Shown one piece after another: positions 33,455-43,162 of a DNA stretch of 64,000 nucleotides. Positions within the stretch are counted from its first letter, which is position 1, and the number at the start of each line of letters is the position of its first letter. The notes beneath the pieces are model-generated. The model worked only from the letters and a program-made list of their open reading frames with translations. It searched no databases and had not been told where the DNA came from. A program made the position numbers and the translations under genes. Source of the DNA: Sulfurivermis sp040755915 (GTDB lineage Bacteria > Pseudomonadota > Gammaproteobacteria > Thiohalomonadales > Thiohalomonadaceae); contig JBFLWM010000025.1 of assembly GCA_040755915.1 (NCBI GenBank), forward strand, positions 1 to 64,000, written 5' to 3'.

Positions 33455-35551
33455 ATGCTGACTGCAGACGACATCGCCGCCCGGCTCGACGAATACCTGG
33501 AAACGGAGTTCAGCTTCATCCGCAGCGACGAGCTGGCGCCGCTGGTCCTGGCGCTGGCACCGGCGGAGCAGGCCTTCGTGCTCGACTGGACCCAGCGCAT
33601 CGCCAGCACCAACACCGAGATCGCCCATCAGTTCGTGCGCCGCGCGCCGCAGGTGCTCAGGCTGCAGGAGCCGCGCGTGATCGAGGCCTGGGCGCTGCAT
33701 GCCATGGATGTGTACGACCGTGCCGGTCTGCGTGCGGCGCTGGAGGTGATCCAGGATGTGGAGCGCTTCGTGCAGCACAGTCAGGCGCGCAGCGCCGGGG
33801 CACTGTTCGACGAGGTGAGCGGCGTGCTGCTGCACTTCGTGCACGGCCTCGCCGGCCGGCCGCTCCGGCTGGCGCTGTCGGACACGGCCTGGACCGACAG
33901 TGAAACCATTCATCTGCCGGCGTTGCTGGCGCAGCTTGCCGGCCGTGAGGACAACTTTCGTCTGTACAAGGTGCTCGCGGTGATGCAGTGGGCGCAGATC
34001 CATCACGGCACTCTGCGCGTGGCGCTGCATACCGATTTCGCCGCCTGGCCCGACACCGCGCGCGCGCTGCGCATTTATACCCTGCTGGAAACCCTGCGTC
34101 TGGAGGCAATCATCAGCCGCACCCTGCCGGGCCTCGGTCGTGAGATGCAGCAGTTGCAGCCCAACTATGTTGCCGCGTTGTCTGCACCCTGGCAGGCGGC
34201 GCTGCGGCAGTTGCAAGGTACACAGAGCACGCCGGCAGCGAGCCTGGGGCTGTTGCCGTCCCTGTATGCCGCGCCGTTGCCGCCGCCGCGCCTGTGGCAG
34301 GTGGAGCTGTATCTCAACGAGGTGGCGGCGTGCATGCAGACACGCATGGAGCGCGAGAAGCTGTTGCTGCGCGTGCGCCTGGCCCAGTGGCTGGAGGAGC
34401 AGGCGAAGAAGGCCCCGGCGGACAGTGCGCTGCCGCACCTGACAGTGCGCGAGCCGGCGGACGATGCACAGGCCGGCAGCGCGTTCGAACTGACGCTCAA
34501 CGACGCGCCGGTGGCTCCGCCGGAGGCGGTGGCGCAATTGCTTACCTCGATCCGTCTCGACCTGGGCGAGATACCGGATGAGTATCTGGTGCCTGCCGGT
34601 CCCGGCGAATATGACCCGGCGCTGTACACCGAGCAGGCCGACGATCCGGATGCGGTGTGGCAGGGTACCTACCACGAGCGCGGCGCCAGCTATTACAACG
34701 AGTGGGATCATGGCCGGCAGCACTACCGCAAGAACTGGTGTGTGATGCGCGAGAGAGAGGTGACGCCGGTACACGACAGTTTCGTCGCCGATACCCTGCA
34801 ACGCTACAGTGGCCTGGTGGCGCATCTGCGCCGCAGCTTCGAGGCCATGCGCGACGAGGAGCGGCTGCTCAAGCGTCAGGTGCACGGTGATGGCGTCGAC
34901 ATCGATGCCCTGGTGGAGGCGCTGGCCGATGCGCGCGACGGCAGCGAGATGAGCGACCGGCTGTTCATGCGCCTGCACCGCGTCGAGCGCGATATCGCGG
35001 TGGCCTTCATGGTGGATATGAGCGGCTCCACCCGCGGCTGGGTGAATGATGCCGAGCGCGAGGCCCTGTTGTTGCTGTGCGAAGCGCTGGAGGCGCTGGG
35101 CGATCGCTATGCCATCTACGGTTTCTCCGGCATCACGCGCAAGCGCTGCGAGCTGTACCGCATCAAGCGTTTCGACGAGCCGTACGGCGACGAGGTGCGT
35201 GCCCGCATCAGCGGCGTGCGCGCGCAGGACTACACGCGCATGGGCTTCGCCATCCGTCATCTGACGCAATTGCTGAATGCAACCGCGGCACGCACCCGTA
35301 TGCTGGTGACACTGTCCGATGGCAAGCCCGATGACTACAGCGATTACCGCGGCGTCTACGGTATCGAGGACACGCGGCGTGCCTTGCTGGAGGCACGCCG
35401 CAGCGGCATCCATCCCTTCTGCATCACCATCGACGAGCACGGCCCGGAATACCTGCCGCACATGTACGGCGCGGTGAACTACACGGTGGTGAGCGAGGTG
35501 CGCCAGTTACCGTTCAAGGTGGCGGACATCTATCGCCGGTTGACGGCATAA
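33455..35551 (+). CDS. cbbO: CbbO/NorD-type VWA protein
   Basis: A 698-residue protein. The C-terminal 220 residues form a von Willebrand A domain with a complete MIDAS: FMVDMSGSTRGW, a Thr in DYTRMGFAIRH and TLSDGKPDDY. The N-terminal part is helical and specific to the CbbO/NorD group. It is the adaptor that links CbbQ to its client protein. The gene pair cbbQ-cbbO is an operon. Assignment to CbbO rather than NorD is by length and the CbbQ partner, not by a proven client. Confidence 0.82.
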   Translation: MLTADDIAARLDEYLETEFSFIRSDELAPLVLALAPAEQAFVLDWTQRIASTNTEIAHQFVRRAPQVLRLQEPRVIEAWALHAMDVYDRAGLRAALEVIQDVERFVQHSQARSAGALFDEVSGVLLHFVHGLAGRPLRLALSDTAWTDSETIHLPALLAQLAGREDNFRLYKVLAVMQWAQIHHGTLRVALHTDFAAWPDTARALRIYTLLETLRLEAIISRTLPGLGREMQQLQPNYVAALSAPWQAALRQLQGTQSTPAASLGLLPSLYAAPLPPPRLWQVELYLNEVAACMQTRMEREKLLLRVRLAQWLEEQAKKAPADSALPHLTVREPADDAQAGSAFELTLNDAPVAPPEAVAQLLTSIRLDLGEIPDEYLVPAGPGEYDPALYTEQADDPDAVWQGTYHERGASYYNEWDHGRQHYRKNWCVMREREVTPVHDSFVADTLQRYSGLVAHLRRSFEAMRDEERLLKRQVHGDGVDIDALVEALADARDGSEMSDRLFMRLHRVERDIAVAFMVDMSGSTRGWVNDAEREALLLLCEALEALGDRYAIYGFSGITRKRCELYRIKRFDEPYGDEVRARISGVRAQDYTRMGFAIRHLTQLLNATAARTRMLVTLSDGKPDDYSDYRGVYGIEDTRRALLEARRSGIHPFCITIDEHGPEYLPHMYGAVNYTVVSEVRQLPFKVADIYRRLTA

Positions 35552-35565
35552 GGAGGCGCGGGCGG

Positions 35566-37014
<1,449 letters not shown>

Positions 37015-37075
37015 CTCAGTTGGGTCTTGAACAGGCGGTCGTTGCGGGTTGGAAGCTTAACATGGCGGGGGGTGC

Positions 37076-39289
37076 TTAGCCCGAAAATCGACGGTGGAAG
37101 GTGGCGAAATCGGCCGCGGTGAGTGGTTTGGCGTAGTGGTAGCCCTGCACCTTGCTACAGCCGATGCGGGTGAGGTAATGCTCCTGCTCTGTTGTTTCCA
37201 CACCCTCGGCCACGGTTTCCATGCCAAGATTTTGAGCCATGCCGATGATGGCTTCGGCGATGGCGCAGTCGTTGGCATCGCCGGGAATGTCGCGCACGAA
37301 GGAGCGATCAATCTTGAGAACGTCGATGGGCAGTTGCTTGAGGTAGGCGAGGGAGGAATAGCCCGTGCCGAAATCATCGATGGCGATGCGGATGCCATGA
37401 TCGCGCAGGCGATCGAGCACGTGGCGACAGGAGTCGATGTCACGCATCAGCACATTCTCGGTCAATTCCACCTGCAGATGGCGGCCCTCCACCTGGTGTT
37501 CCCGCAACAGTTCGAACAGGGTGTCGGCAAAGCCGGGGTGGAACAGCTGCATGCCGGAGGCATTGATTGATATGTAGTCCGGTGCGATGCCCTGTGTGCG
37601 CCAGCGGGCGAACTGGGCGATGGCCTCGCCGGCGACCCAGGCGCCGAGCGGCAAAATCAGCTTGGTCTCCTCCGCCAGCGGAATGAACTGATCCGGCGGC
37701 ACCATGCCACGCTCGGCGTGGGGCCAACGGGCGAGCGCCTCGACGGCGATGATGCGCTGTTGGCGCAGGTCGATGATCGGCTGGTAGTGCAGTAACAGTT
37801 GTTCGTCGCGCACGGCCAGCCGCAGCGCGTTTTCCAGCGTTAGTTTCTCATCGGCGGCTTCGGACAAGTCCGGGCTGAATTTGCGGTAGCCATCGCGGCC
37901 GCTGTCCTTGACACGGTACATGGCGGCATCGGCGTTCTTCAGCAGTGTGACGGCATCGGTGCCGTCCTCCGGATAGAGGGTGATGCCGATGCTGCAGCCG
38001 ACGTGCAGATCGCTGTCGTGCAGGTGGAACGGGGCACGCATGGCGCTGACGATCTTGTGTGCCAGCGTGGTGGCCTCGCCGGGGAAGTGCAGCCGCTCCA
38101 GCAGTACGACGAATTCATCACCGCCGAGGCGGGCGATGGTATCGGCCTTGCGCACCAGGCCGCGCAGTCGCCGTGCCACCTCGATGAGAAGACGATCGCC
38201 GAACTGGTGGCCGAGGCTGTCATTGATGGTCTTGAAACGGTCGAGGTCGATGAACAGCAGGCCGAAGATGTCATGGTCCCGTGCGGCGCGCTCGATGGCA
38301 TGTTCCAGGCGCGCGGTGAACAGCAGGCGGTTGGGCAGCTCGGTGAGCGGGTCATGGTGGGCAAGAAAATCGAGCCGCGTCTGGGTTTCCTTCAGCGAGG
38401 TGATGTCGGTGAGGATGGTGATGTAGTTGGTGAGCTTGCCGTCAGCGTCGTATACCGCGTTGATGGACAGCAGCAGCGGGATGACGCGGCCGTTCTTGGC
38501 GCGGTCCAGGATCTCTCCCTGCCACTGGCCCTTCTCGTCCAGAGCACGGCGCAATGCCACATAGAACTCCTCATCGTGGCGGCCGGACTGCAACATCTTC
38601 GGTGTGTTGCCGAGCAGCTCGCCGGCGCTGTAGCCGGTGATCTGGCAGAAGGCCTCGTTGACCTGCAGGTAGCGTGCCTGGGCATCGGTGATGGCAATAC
38701 CCTCGGTAGTATTGGCAAACACCTTGGCGTAGAGCTGCAGGCTCGCCTCAGTGTTCTTCTGTCGCGTGATATCGAAGCAGATGAATACCTTCTTGACCTT
38801 GTTGCGTTGCGCATCGTGGATGTCCGAAGCAACGATTTGCAGATGGCGCCCATCTACCTGAAATTCGTGCTCGCTCATCAGGCCGCTGGCCATGCTGGCC
38901 TGCACGCGGCTGCTGCAGACACACACTGCGGCGAGCGGCTGGCCGATGAGTTCATCGTAGGGCCTGTTCTGAAACAGCCACTCGCGCGCCAGGCGATTGC
39001 AGTCATCGACGCGGCCGTCGGCATTCAACACGATTACCGCCGCATCCATGGCATCGAAGATGGCGCGGATCTCCTGTTTCGTCTCGTCGAGCTGCTGGTT
39101 GGTATCATTGAGATGCGCCAGCACCTGAGCGAAGGAATCGGTGACGATGCCGATGGGATCGAGCTCGATGAGCGTGGTGTCGTCGAGCTCTTCCGGGCGC
39201 AGCGGCAGCGTGCCGATCAGCTGCAACATCTGGTCGACCTTGCTGCGTATGTACTGTATCGCCTTGAAATATTCGGCCGGGTAATCCAC
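37076..39289 (-). CDS. PAS-PAS-GGDEF-EAL c-di-GMP regulator
   Basis: About 737 residues. An N-terminal helical region (1-75) is followed by two PAS domains (about 80-190, and 200-315 with the PAC segment), GGDEF (about 325-480, RLGGDEFVVLLE intact) and EAL (about 500-735, with AVEALARW, ELTENVLM and DDFGTGYSSLAYL). Both catalytic sites look functional. No transmembrane segment. The start is uncertain: the longest frame begins inside the TusA-like gene, and a GTG at 39289 just after that gene is the best candidate. It lies directly downstream of a thiosulfate-type transport pair. Confidence 0.85.
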   Translation of the reverse strand: MDYPAEYFKAIQYIRSKVDQMLQLIGTLPLRPEELDDTTLIELDPIGIVTDSFAQVLAHLNDTNQQLDETKQEIRAIFDAMDAAVIVLNADGRVDDCNRLAREWLFQNRPYDELIGQPLAAVCVCSSRVQASMASGLMSEHEFQVDGRHLQIVASDIHDAQRNKVKKVFICFDITRQKNTEASLQLYAKVFANTTEGIAITDAQARYLQVNEAFCQITGYSAGELLGNTPKMLQSGRHDEEFYVALRRALDEKGQWQGEILDRAKNGRVIPLLLSINAVYDADGKLTNYITILTDITSLKETQTRLDFLAHHDPLTELPNRLLFTARLEHAIERAARDHDIFGLLFIDLDRFKTINDSLGHQFGDRLLIEVARRLRGLVRKADTIARLGGDEFVVLLERLHFPGEATTLAHKIVSAMRAPFHLHDSDLHVGCSIGITLYPEDGTDAVTLLKNADAAMYRVKDSGRDGYRKFSPDLSEAADEKLTLENALRLAVRDEQLLLHYQPIIDLRQQRIIAVEALARWPHAERGMVPPDQFIPLAEETKLILPLGAWVAGEAIAQFARWRTQGIAPDYISINASGMQLFHPGFADTLFELLREHQVEGRHLQVELTENVLMRDIDSCRHVLDRLRDHGIRIAIDDFGTGYSSLAYLKQLPIDVLKIDRSFVRDIPGDANDCAIAEAIIGMAQNLGMETVAEGVETTEQEHYLTRIGCSKVQGYHYAKPLTAADFATFHRRFSG

Positions 39290-39308
39290 GTCGTAGTCCC
39301 GTTTTTCC

Positions 39309-39557
39309 TCAGCGTTTGGCGCAGACACGGATGCGGTAGCCGGCGTCCACCCGGCTGACCTCGGCCGCATAGCCCATCTTGCTCACGGCATCGGGGATGG
39401 TGGCGGTGGCCTGGCGGTCGTCGGTGGTGACGACGATCTCGGTAGTGCCATCGCGCACAGCGGCGGCGTGTTGGTTGAGCTCCTTCAGGGTCAGCAGCAG
39501 GCAGGAGGGACAGATCTGGCCGCTGATGTCGAGGTGGATGCTGTTTACCTTTTCCAT
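39309..39557 (-). CDS. TusA/SirA-like sulfur carrier protein
   Basis: An 82-residue two-layer protein of the TusA family. The active-site motif reads CPSCLLLTLKEL, whereas classical TusA has CPxP followed by a hydrophobic helix; the second proline is replaced by a second cysteine. It is coded 9 bases after a YeeE/YedE transporter, the arrangement seen for TsuA-TsuB thiosulfate uptake systems. AGGAGC lies before the ATG. It probably accepts sulfur delivered by the transporter. Confidence 0.85.
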   Translation of the reverse strand: MEKVNSIHLDISGQICPSCLLLTLKELNQHAAAVRDGTTEIVVTTDDRQATATIPDAVSKMGYAAEVSRVDAGYRIRVCAKR

Positions 39558-39566
39558 GGCATGCTC

Positions 39567-40679
39567 CTAACGGATCACGAAACGAACGAGCAGCCTGCTG
39601 CCGAGCCACGCCCCCGGCAGGATGCCGAGCAGGAACAGCAGGCTTTGCACCGCGAGGATCGGCACGCCGCCCCACAGGTGCCAGATGTTGCAGCCCGGCA
39701 CCATGCGCGCGGCGGCGCCGAGCAGCATGCCGCCGAGCAGGGCGGAGGCGTAGTGGCGCGGCGGGATGCGCCAGTGCAGGCGCCACTCCCTCACTCGCAG
39801 CGCCGATACGGCCGCGCCGAGGATGATGCCGACGATGAGCGGATACTGGATGGCGGCAATGGCGTCCAGTTGCGGGCCTGCGCCGCCGCGCACCGCCGCT
39901 TCGGCGAAGGGCGGCGTGTAGTCGAGGCCCTGGGCCTGGAAGTAGGCCAGCCCCGCCACATGCCCCGGCCAGACCAGGGCCTCCAGCGTGGCGCCCAGCT
40001 TGGCGTAGGAGGTGGTGATGCCGAGCGGCATGCCGATGAACAGCCAGGAGACGAAACCCACTGCACTCAGGATTACTGCCGCCTGCCAGGGGGCGATATG
40101 GCCCGCGGCATAGGCCGGGCGGGTGAGCAGGCCGCGGCGCCGGCTGCGATGGAGATAGAGTGCACCGAGGGCGGCCAGCGGCAGGGTCAGCAGCGCCGGG
40201 GCGACATCGAGGGCCTGCGGCAGGGTGATGGCGGGGCCGAATGCGGTGGCGCGGGCGAAGGCGCTCCACCACGGATGCCACTCGGCATACAGCGCCGAAC
40301 CGGCCAGCAGGCCGACAAAGGCGACGGCGGACACCACGCTGCCGGACCCCAGCTTGTACAGCGTGCCCACCACGCAGCCGCCGGCCAGCACCATGCCGAT
40401 GCCGAACAGTACGCCGCCGATGAGGGTGGCCAGCGAGCCGGGACCGAGCAGCGGGAAGGGATAGGGGCCGAGCAGGCCGCCGGCGCGGCCCAGCTCGAAG
40501 GCCGCCATGCTCACCACCACCAGCAAGACCAGCATGCGCAGCAGGAAGAAGTCGCGCACCAGGAACAGGTCGCGGAACATGGCGGTGACGCAGAAATCGG
40601 ATCGGTGCATTACGAAGCCGGCAACCAGGCCGGCGACAGTGGAGGTCAACGCGATCAGCAGGAAGGGGGATTCGCCCAT
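39567..40679 (-). CDS. YeeE/YedE-type sulfur compound transporter
   Basis: A 370-residue membrane protein with about nine to ten helices. FVMHRSDFCVTAMFRD, LAGGCVVGTLYKLGSGS and ARMVPGCNIWHLWGG are family segments with cysteines that line the thiosulfate path in the related TsuA. It likely imports thiosulfate or a similar sulfane compound and hands sulfur to the TusA-like protein. The ATG at 40679 is chosen; an in-frame TTG one codon upstream is ignored. Confidence 0.88.
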   Translation of the reverse strand: MGESPFLLIALTSTVAGLVAGFVMHRSDFCVTAMFRDLFLVRDFFLLRMLVLLVVVSMAAFELGRAGGLLGPYPFPLLGPGSLATLIGGVLFGIGMVLAGGCVVGTLYKLGSGSVVSAVAFVGLLAGSALYAEWHPWWSAFARATAFGPAITLPQALDVAPALLTLPLAALGALYLHRSRRRGLLTRPAYAAGHIAPWQAAVILSAVGFVSWLFIGMPLGITTSYAKLGATLEALVWPGHVAGLAYFQAQGLDYTPPFAEAAVRGGAGPQLDAIAAIQYPLIVGIILGAAVSALRVREWRLHWRIPPRHYASALLGGMLLGAAARMVPGCNIWHLWGGVPILAVQSLLFLLGILPGAWLGSRLLVRFVIR

Positions 40680-40777
40680 CAATTTATAGTTATGTCGTGG
40701 CCGATGGGGGACTGTAATACGTGGTTACTCTGGCGGGCAAGTGCCGGGGCGCGGTCCAGGGAATTCCCCCTCACTCT

Positions 40778-40841
40778 GTAGGGCAGGCTTCAGTCCGCCA
40801 TCTCCCTTCAGGAGTACCCGGCGGGCTGAAGCCCGCCCTAC
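40778..40841. repeat. REP-like hairpin, GTAGGGC family
   Basis: GTAGGGCAGGCTTCAGTCCG at the left is mirrored by CGGGCTGAAGCCCGCCCTAC at the right. Same family as 6166-6232 and 14577-14644. Confidence 0.75.
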
Positions 40842-40849
40842 GGCCCCAT

Positions 40850-40890
40850 AAAAAAACAGCCCCCGGCGGTCGCGTGACCGGCGGGGGCTG
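40850..40890 (-). terminator. Terminator after the SOR-like gene
   Basis: On the minus strand CAGCCCCCGCCGGTC, loop ACGC, GACCGCCGGGGGCTG forms a long GC-rich stem followed by TTTTTTTAT, 32 bases past the stop codon of the gene at 40923. Confidence 0.9.
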
Positions 40891-40922
40891 CAGCAGCGGA
40901 TGTGGGTATGACGGCTGCTGAA

Positions 40923-41375
40923 TCAGGCGGCGTACCTGGCCTTGGCCTCCTGCGCTTGGCGCGCCTCCTCGGCATCATAGGCGGCGCCGGACCACAGCAT
41001 CTCGTAGGCGATCTCCTCGTTGCCGTTCTCGCACAGTTCCAGCACCTCCTGGAACAGCGGCTGGAAGGTGGGCGACTTGTGCGACTCCTCATGCTCGGCG
41101 AAGGAGCGCCAGAAGGTGATGATCAGCGCCTCCTTGCCCTTGAGCGGACTCGCCACGGCCTGTCCCACGGTGGAGCCCTCGTTGGAGACAGCGCCGCTGT
41201 TGAGGGCGACGAAGCCGCCGACGAAGCCGGTGGTGGAGTGGTAGGTCTTCACGTTTTCGCACAGCAGGGCGACGCGCTCCTGCAGGTCGTCGACGGAGTA
41301 TCCGGGCTTGAGGATCACGCGGTTGATGGTGACCACGCCATCGTGGGGAAAGTTGTTGATCAGGCTGCCGGCCAT
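40923..41375 (-). CDS. Half-length sulfur oxygenase reductase-like protein
   Basis: A 150-residue protein. Residues 86-128 contain ITFWRSFAEHEESH and, 22 residues on, E-I-A-Y-E. From memory, archaeal sulfur oxygenase reductase (SOR) has FWKDWKDHEEMH and WEPIYE around its iron ligands His86, His90 and Glu114; here H95, H99 and E121 would correspond. C39, eleven residues before GFVGG, is a candidate for the persulfide cysteine Cys31 before GFVGF. SOR is about 310 residues with two such folds; this is about half. A generic antibiotic-monooxygenase-like ferredoxin fold is the conservative alternative. AGGAGG six bases before the ATG; its own promoter lies upstream. Confidence 0.6.
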   Translation of the reverse strand: MAGSLINNFPHDGVVTINRVILKPGYSVDDLQERVALLCENVKTYHSTTGFVGGFVALNSGAVSNEGSTVGQAVASPLKGKEALIITFWRSFAEHEESHKSPTFQPLFQEVLELCENGNEEIAYEMLWSGAAYDAEEARQAQEAKARYAA

Positions 41376-41385
41376 GATGCACCTC

Positions 41386-41461
41386 CTATCGGGCTTAATG
41401 GGTTGCAGGCATTTAATAACCTACTTAATTGCTAATATATAAGCCCGATAAGAATAATCAA
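41386..41461 (-). promoter_or_regulatory. Promoter with flanking inverted repeat for SOR-like gene
   Basis: On the minus strand TTGATT (41461-41456), 16 bases, TATATT (41439-41434) makes a good sigma70 promoter. An 11-bp sequence, TATCGGGCTTA, lies in the spacer between -35 and -10 (41450-41440) and is repeated in inverted orientation at 41387-41397, just before the ribosome-binding site. The pair looks like a two-site operator for a repressor. Confidence 0.65.
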
Positions 41462-41509
41462 GTAATAGATAAAAATTACTTGGTGTGGGGTTTTTTGCCT
41501 GGTGAGGGT

Positions 41510-42637
41510 TTAGGCGCACCAAGCCTGCAGCAGGCCGGCGGCGGCGCTGGCCACGTCCTGCGCGGTGGTGTCTGCGCCCAGCGACAGCCGCACCGCACCG
41601 CGGGCGCGGGCCGCATCGACACCCATCGCCGCCAGCACGCCGCTCACCGCATCCCCTTCCTCATGGCAGGCCGAACCCACCGAGGCGGCGATCTGCGGCG
41701 CGCGGGCCAGCAGGTCGCGGCCGCTGACGCAGGGGAAGGAGATGTTCAGCGTGTTGGGCAGGCGCTCGTCCGGATGGCCGTTGAGCTGCAGGCCGGGGAT
41801 CGCCGCCTGCAACTGCCCGTGCAGTGCGTCGCGCAGGCTGCGCAGTTGTGCGGTCGCCTGCGGCAGGCGTTCCGTCGCCAGGCGCGCGGCGGCGCCGAGG
41901 GCCACGATGTGCGGCACGTTTTCCGTGCCGGGACGCAGGCCGTGCTCCTGCCCGGCGCCGACCAGCACCGGGTCGAGGGGCGTGCCGCGGCGCACATACA
42001 GCGCGCCGACGCCCTTGGGCGCATAGCATTTGTGCCCGGCCAGCGTCAGCAGATCGACGCCGAGTTCGTGCACATCCACCGCCACCTTGCCGATGGATTG
42101 CGCCGCGTCGGTGTGGAACAGCACGCCGGCGGCGTGCGCCAGGCGCGAAAGTTCGCCGATGGGCTGCAGCGTGCCCACCTCGTTGTTGGCGTGCATCACC
42201 GACACCAGCACGGTGTCGCTGCGCAGCGCGGCGGCCAGTTGCTGCGGTGCCACGCGCCCGCATCCATCCACCGGCAGCACCGTCACCTCCCAGCCCTCGG
42301 CGCGCAGGCGCTCCGCCGGTGCCTGCACCGACGGGTGCTCCACCGCTGAGATGATCAGGTGACGCCCCTTGTGGCGCAGGGCGCGCGCCACGCCGCGCAG
42401 GGCCAGGTTGTTGGCCTCGGTGGCGCAGCCGGTGAAGACGATCTCCTCGCCCTGCGCGCCGAGCAGGGCGGCCACCTCCCCGCGCGCGTGATGCACGGCC
42501 TCCGCCGCGCGGCGGCCGTAGGGATGCGATGACGAGGGATTGCCGAAGTGCGCGCGCAGGAACGGCGCCATGGCATCGAACACCTCCGGCGCAATCGGCG
42601 TGGTGGCGTTGTAGTCGAGGTAGATGGGAACGGTCAT
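41510..42637 (-). CDS. Cysteine desulfurase (NifS/IscS-like)
   Basis: A 375-residue PLP enzyme. IYLDYNATTPIAPEV starts the fold, EANNLALRG and VMHANNEVGTLQPI line the cofactor, and LTLAGHKCYAPKG carries the PLP lysine. The catalytic loop ASVGSACHEEGDAVSG has the cysteine that forms a persulfide from cysteine. It could charge the sulfur carriers encoded around it. No iscU or isc cluster is adjacent, so a house-keeping Fe-S role is not indicated. Confidence 0.92.
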   Translation of the reverse strand: MTVPIYLDYNATTPIAPEVFDAMAPFLRAHFGNPSSSHPYGRRAAEAVHHARGEVAALLGAQGEEIVFTGCATEANNLALRGVARALRHKGRHLIISAVEHPSVQAPAERLRAEGWEVTVLPVDGCGRVAPQQLAAALRSDTVLVSVMHANNEVGTLQPIGELSRLAHAAGVLFHTDAAQSIGKVAVDVHELGVDLLTLAGHKCYAPKGVGALYVRRGTPLDPVLVGAGQEHGLRPGTENVPHIVALGAAARLATERLPQATAQLRSLRDALHGQLQAAIPGLQLNGHPDERLPNTLNISFPCVSGRDLLARAPQIAASVGSACHEEGDAVSGVLAAMGVDAARARGAVRLSLGADTTAQDVASAAAGLLQAWCA

Positions 42638-42729
42638 GGCGGTGCTGTCCGTGGGCAGGATTTTTGTCGGGCAGCGCTACGTCAACCCGACCCGTATTGG
42701 ATATTTTTGTAGGGCGCGCACCCTACCTG

Positions 42730-43092
42730 TTATTCACAATCGCCGCCTGCCGCCTTGGGCGGACCGTCGGCGAAGGCCTTGTCGAGCATCTCGATGCGCA
42801 GCGTCACGTCACTGGCGCCGACGGCGATGCCTTTTTTCCACACCAGCGTGTAGCCGGACTTCTGCGCGCCGAGATTGTATGTCCCCGGCGCGACGGTGAA
42901 GCGGAAGCTGCCGTCGGCGGCGCTGTAGATCGACTTGAGGATCTGGCTGGTGTCGGCGTTGACCAGCATGATCTGCGCCTCGGCGACGGCCTGGCCCTGT
43001 TCTTCCGCGACGCCGGAAAGGGTGGCGGCCTGCGCCTGGGTCGCCAGCGCGGCAGCAAGACAGGTGAACAACAGCGTGCGGGGTATGATCAT
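42730..43092 (-). CDS. Secreted carboxypeptidase-regulatory-like domain protein
   Basis: A 120-residue secreted protein. A Sec signal (cleavage after ATQAQA, about residue 22) is followed by one Ig-like beta domain (TLSGVAEEQGQAVAEAQIML..., DGSFRFTVAPGTYNLGAQKSGY), the pattern of carboxypeptidase regulatory-like (CarboxypepD_reg) domains. It ends with a single cysteine, GGDCE. Probably a periplasmic binding or structural protein; function unknown. Confidence 0.7.
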   Translation of the reverse strand: MIIPRTLLFTCLAAALATQAQAATLSGVAEEQGQAVAEAQIMLVNADTSQILKSIYSAADGSFRFTVAPGTYNLGAQKSGYTLVWKKGIAVGASDVTLRIEMLDKAFADGPPKAAGGDCE

Positions 43093-43107
43093 GGTTCAGC
43101 ACAGATA

Positions 43108-43135
43108 TGTCGGGTTAGCGCAGCGTAACCCGACA
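43108..43135. repeat. 28-bp palindrome, GTCGGGTTA type
   Basis: TGTCGGGTTA-GCGCAGCG-TAACCCGACA is a near-perfect palindrome between two minus-strand genes. A decayed relative lies near 42667-42696. Confidence 0.75.
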
Positions 43136-43162
43136 AACCAATAAGGCGCACCCTGCATTTCA

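Noticed and set aside
32570..35461. A 963-codon open frame opposite cbbQ and cbbO
   Set aside because: Antisense shadow with Gln/His/Arg/Leu-rich low-complexity translation; CbbQ and CbbO motifs are on the + strand.
32307..35551. A linked RuBisCO operon suggested by cbbQ/cbbO
   Set aside because: No cbbL, cbbS or cbbM sequence is visible on either strand in the window.
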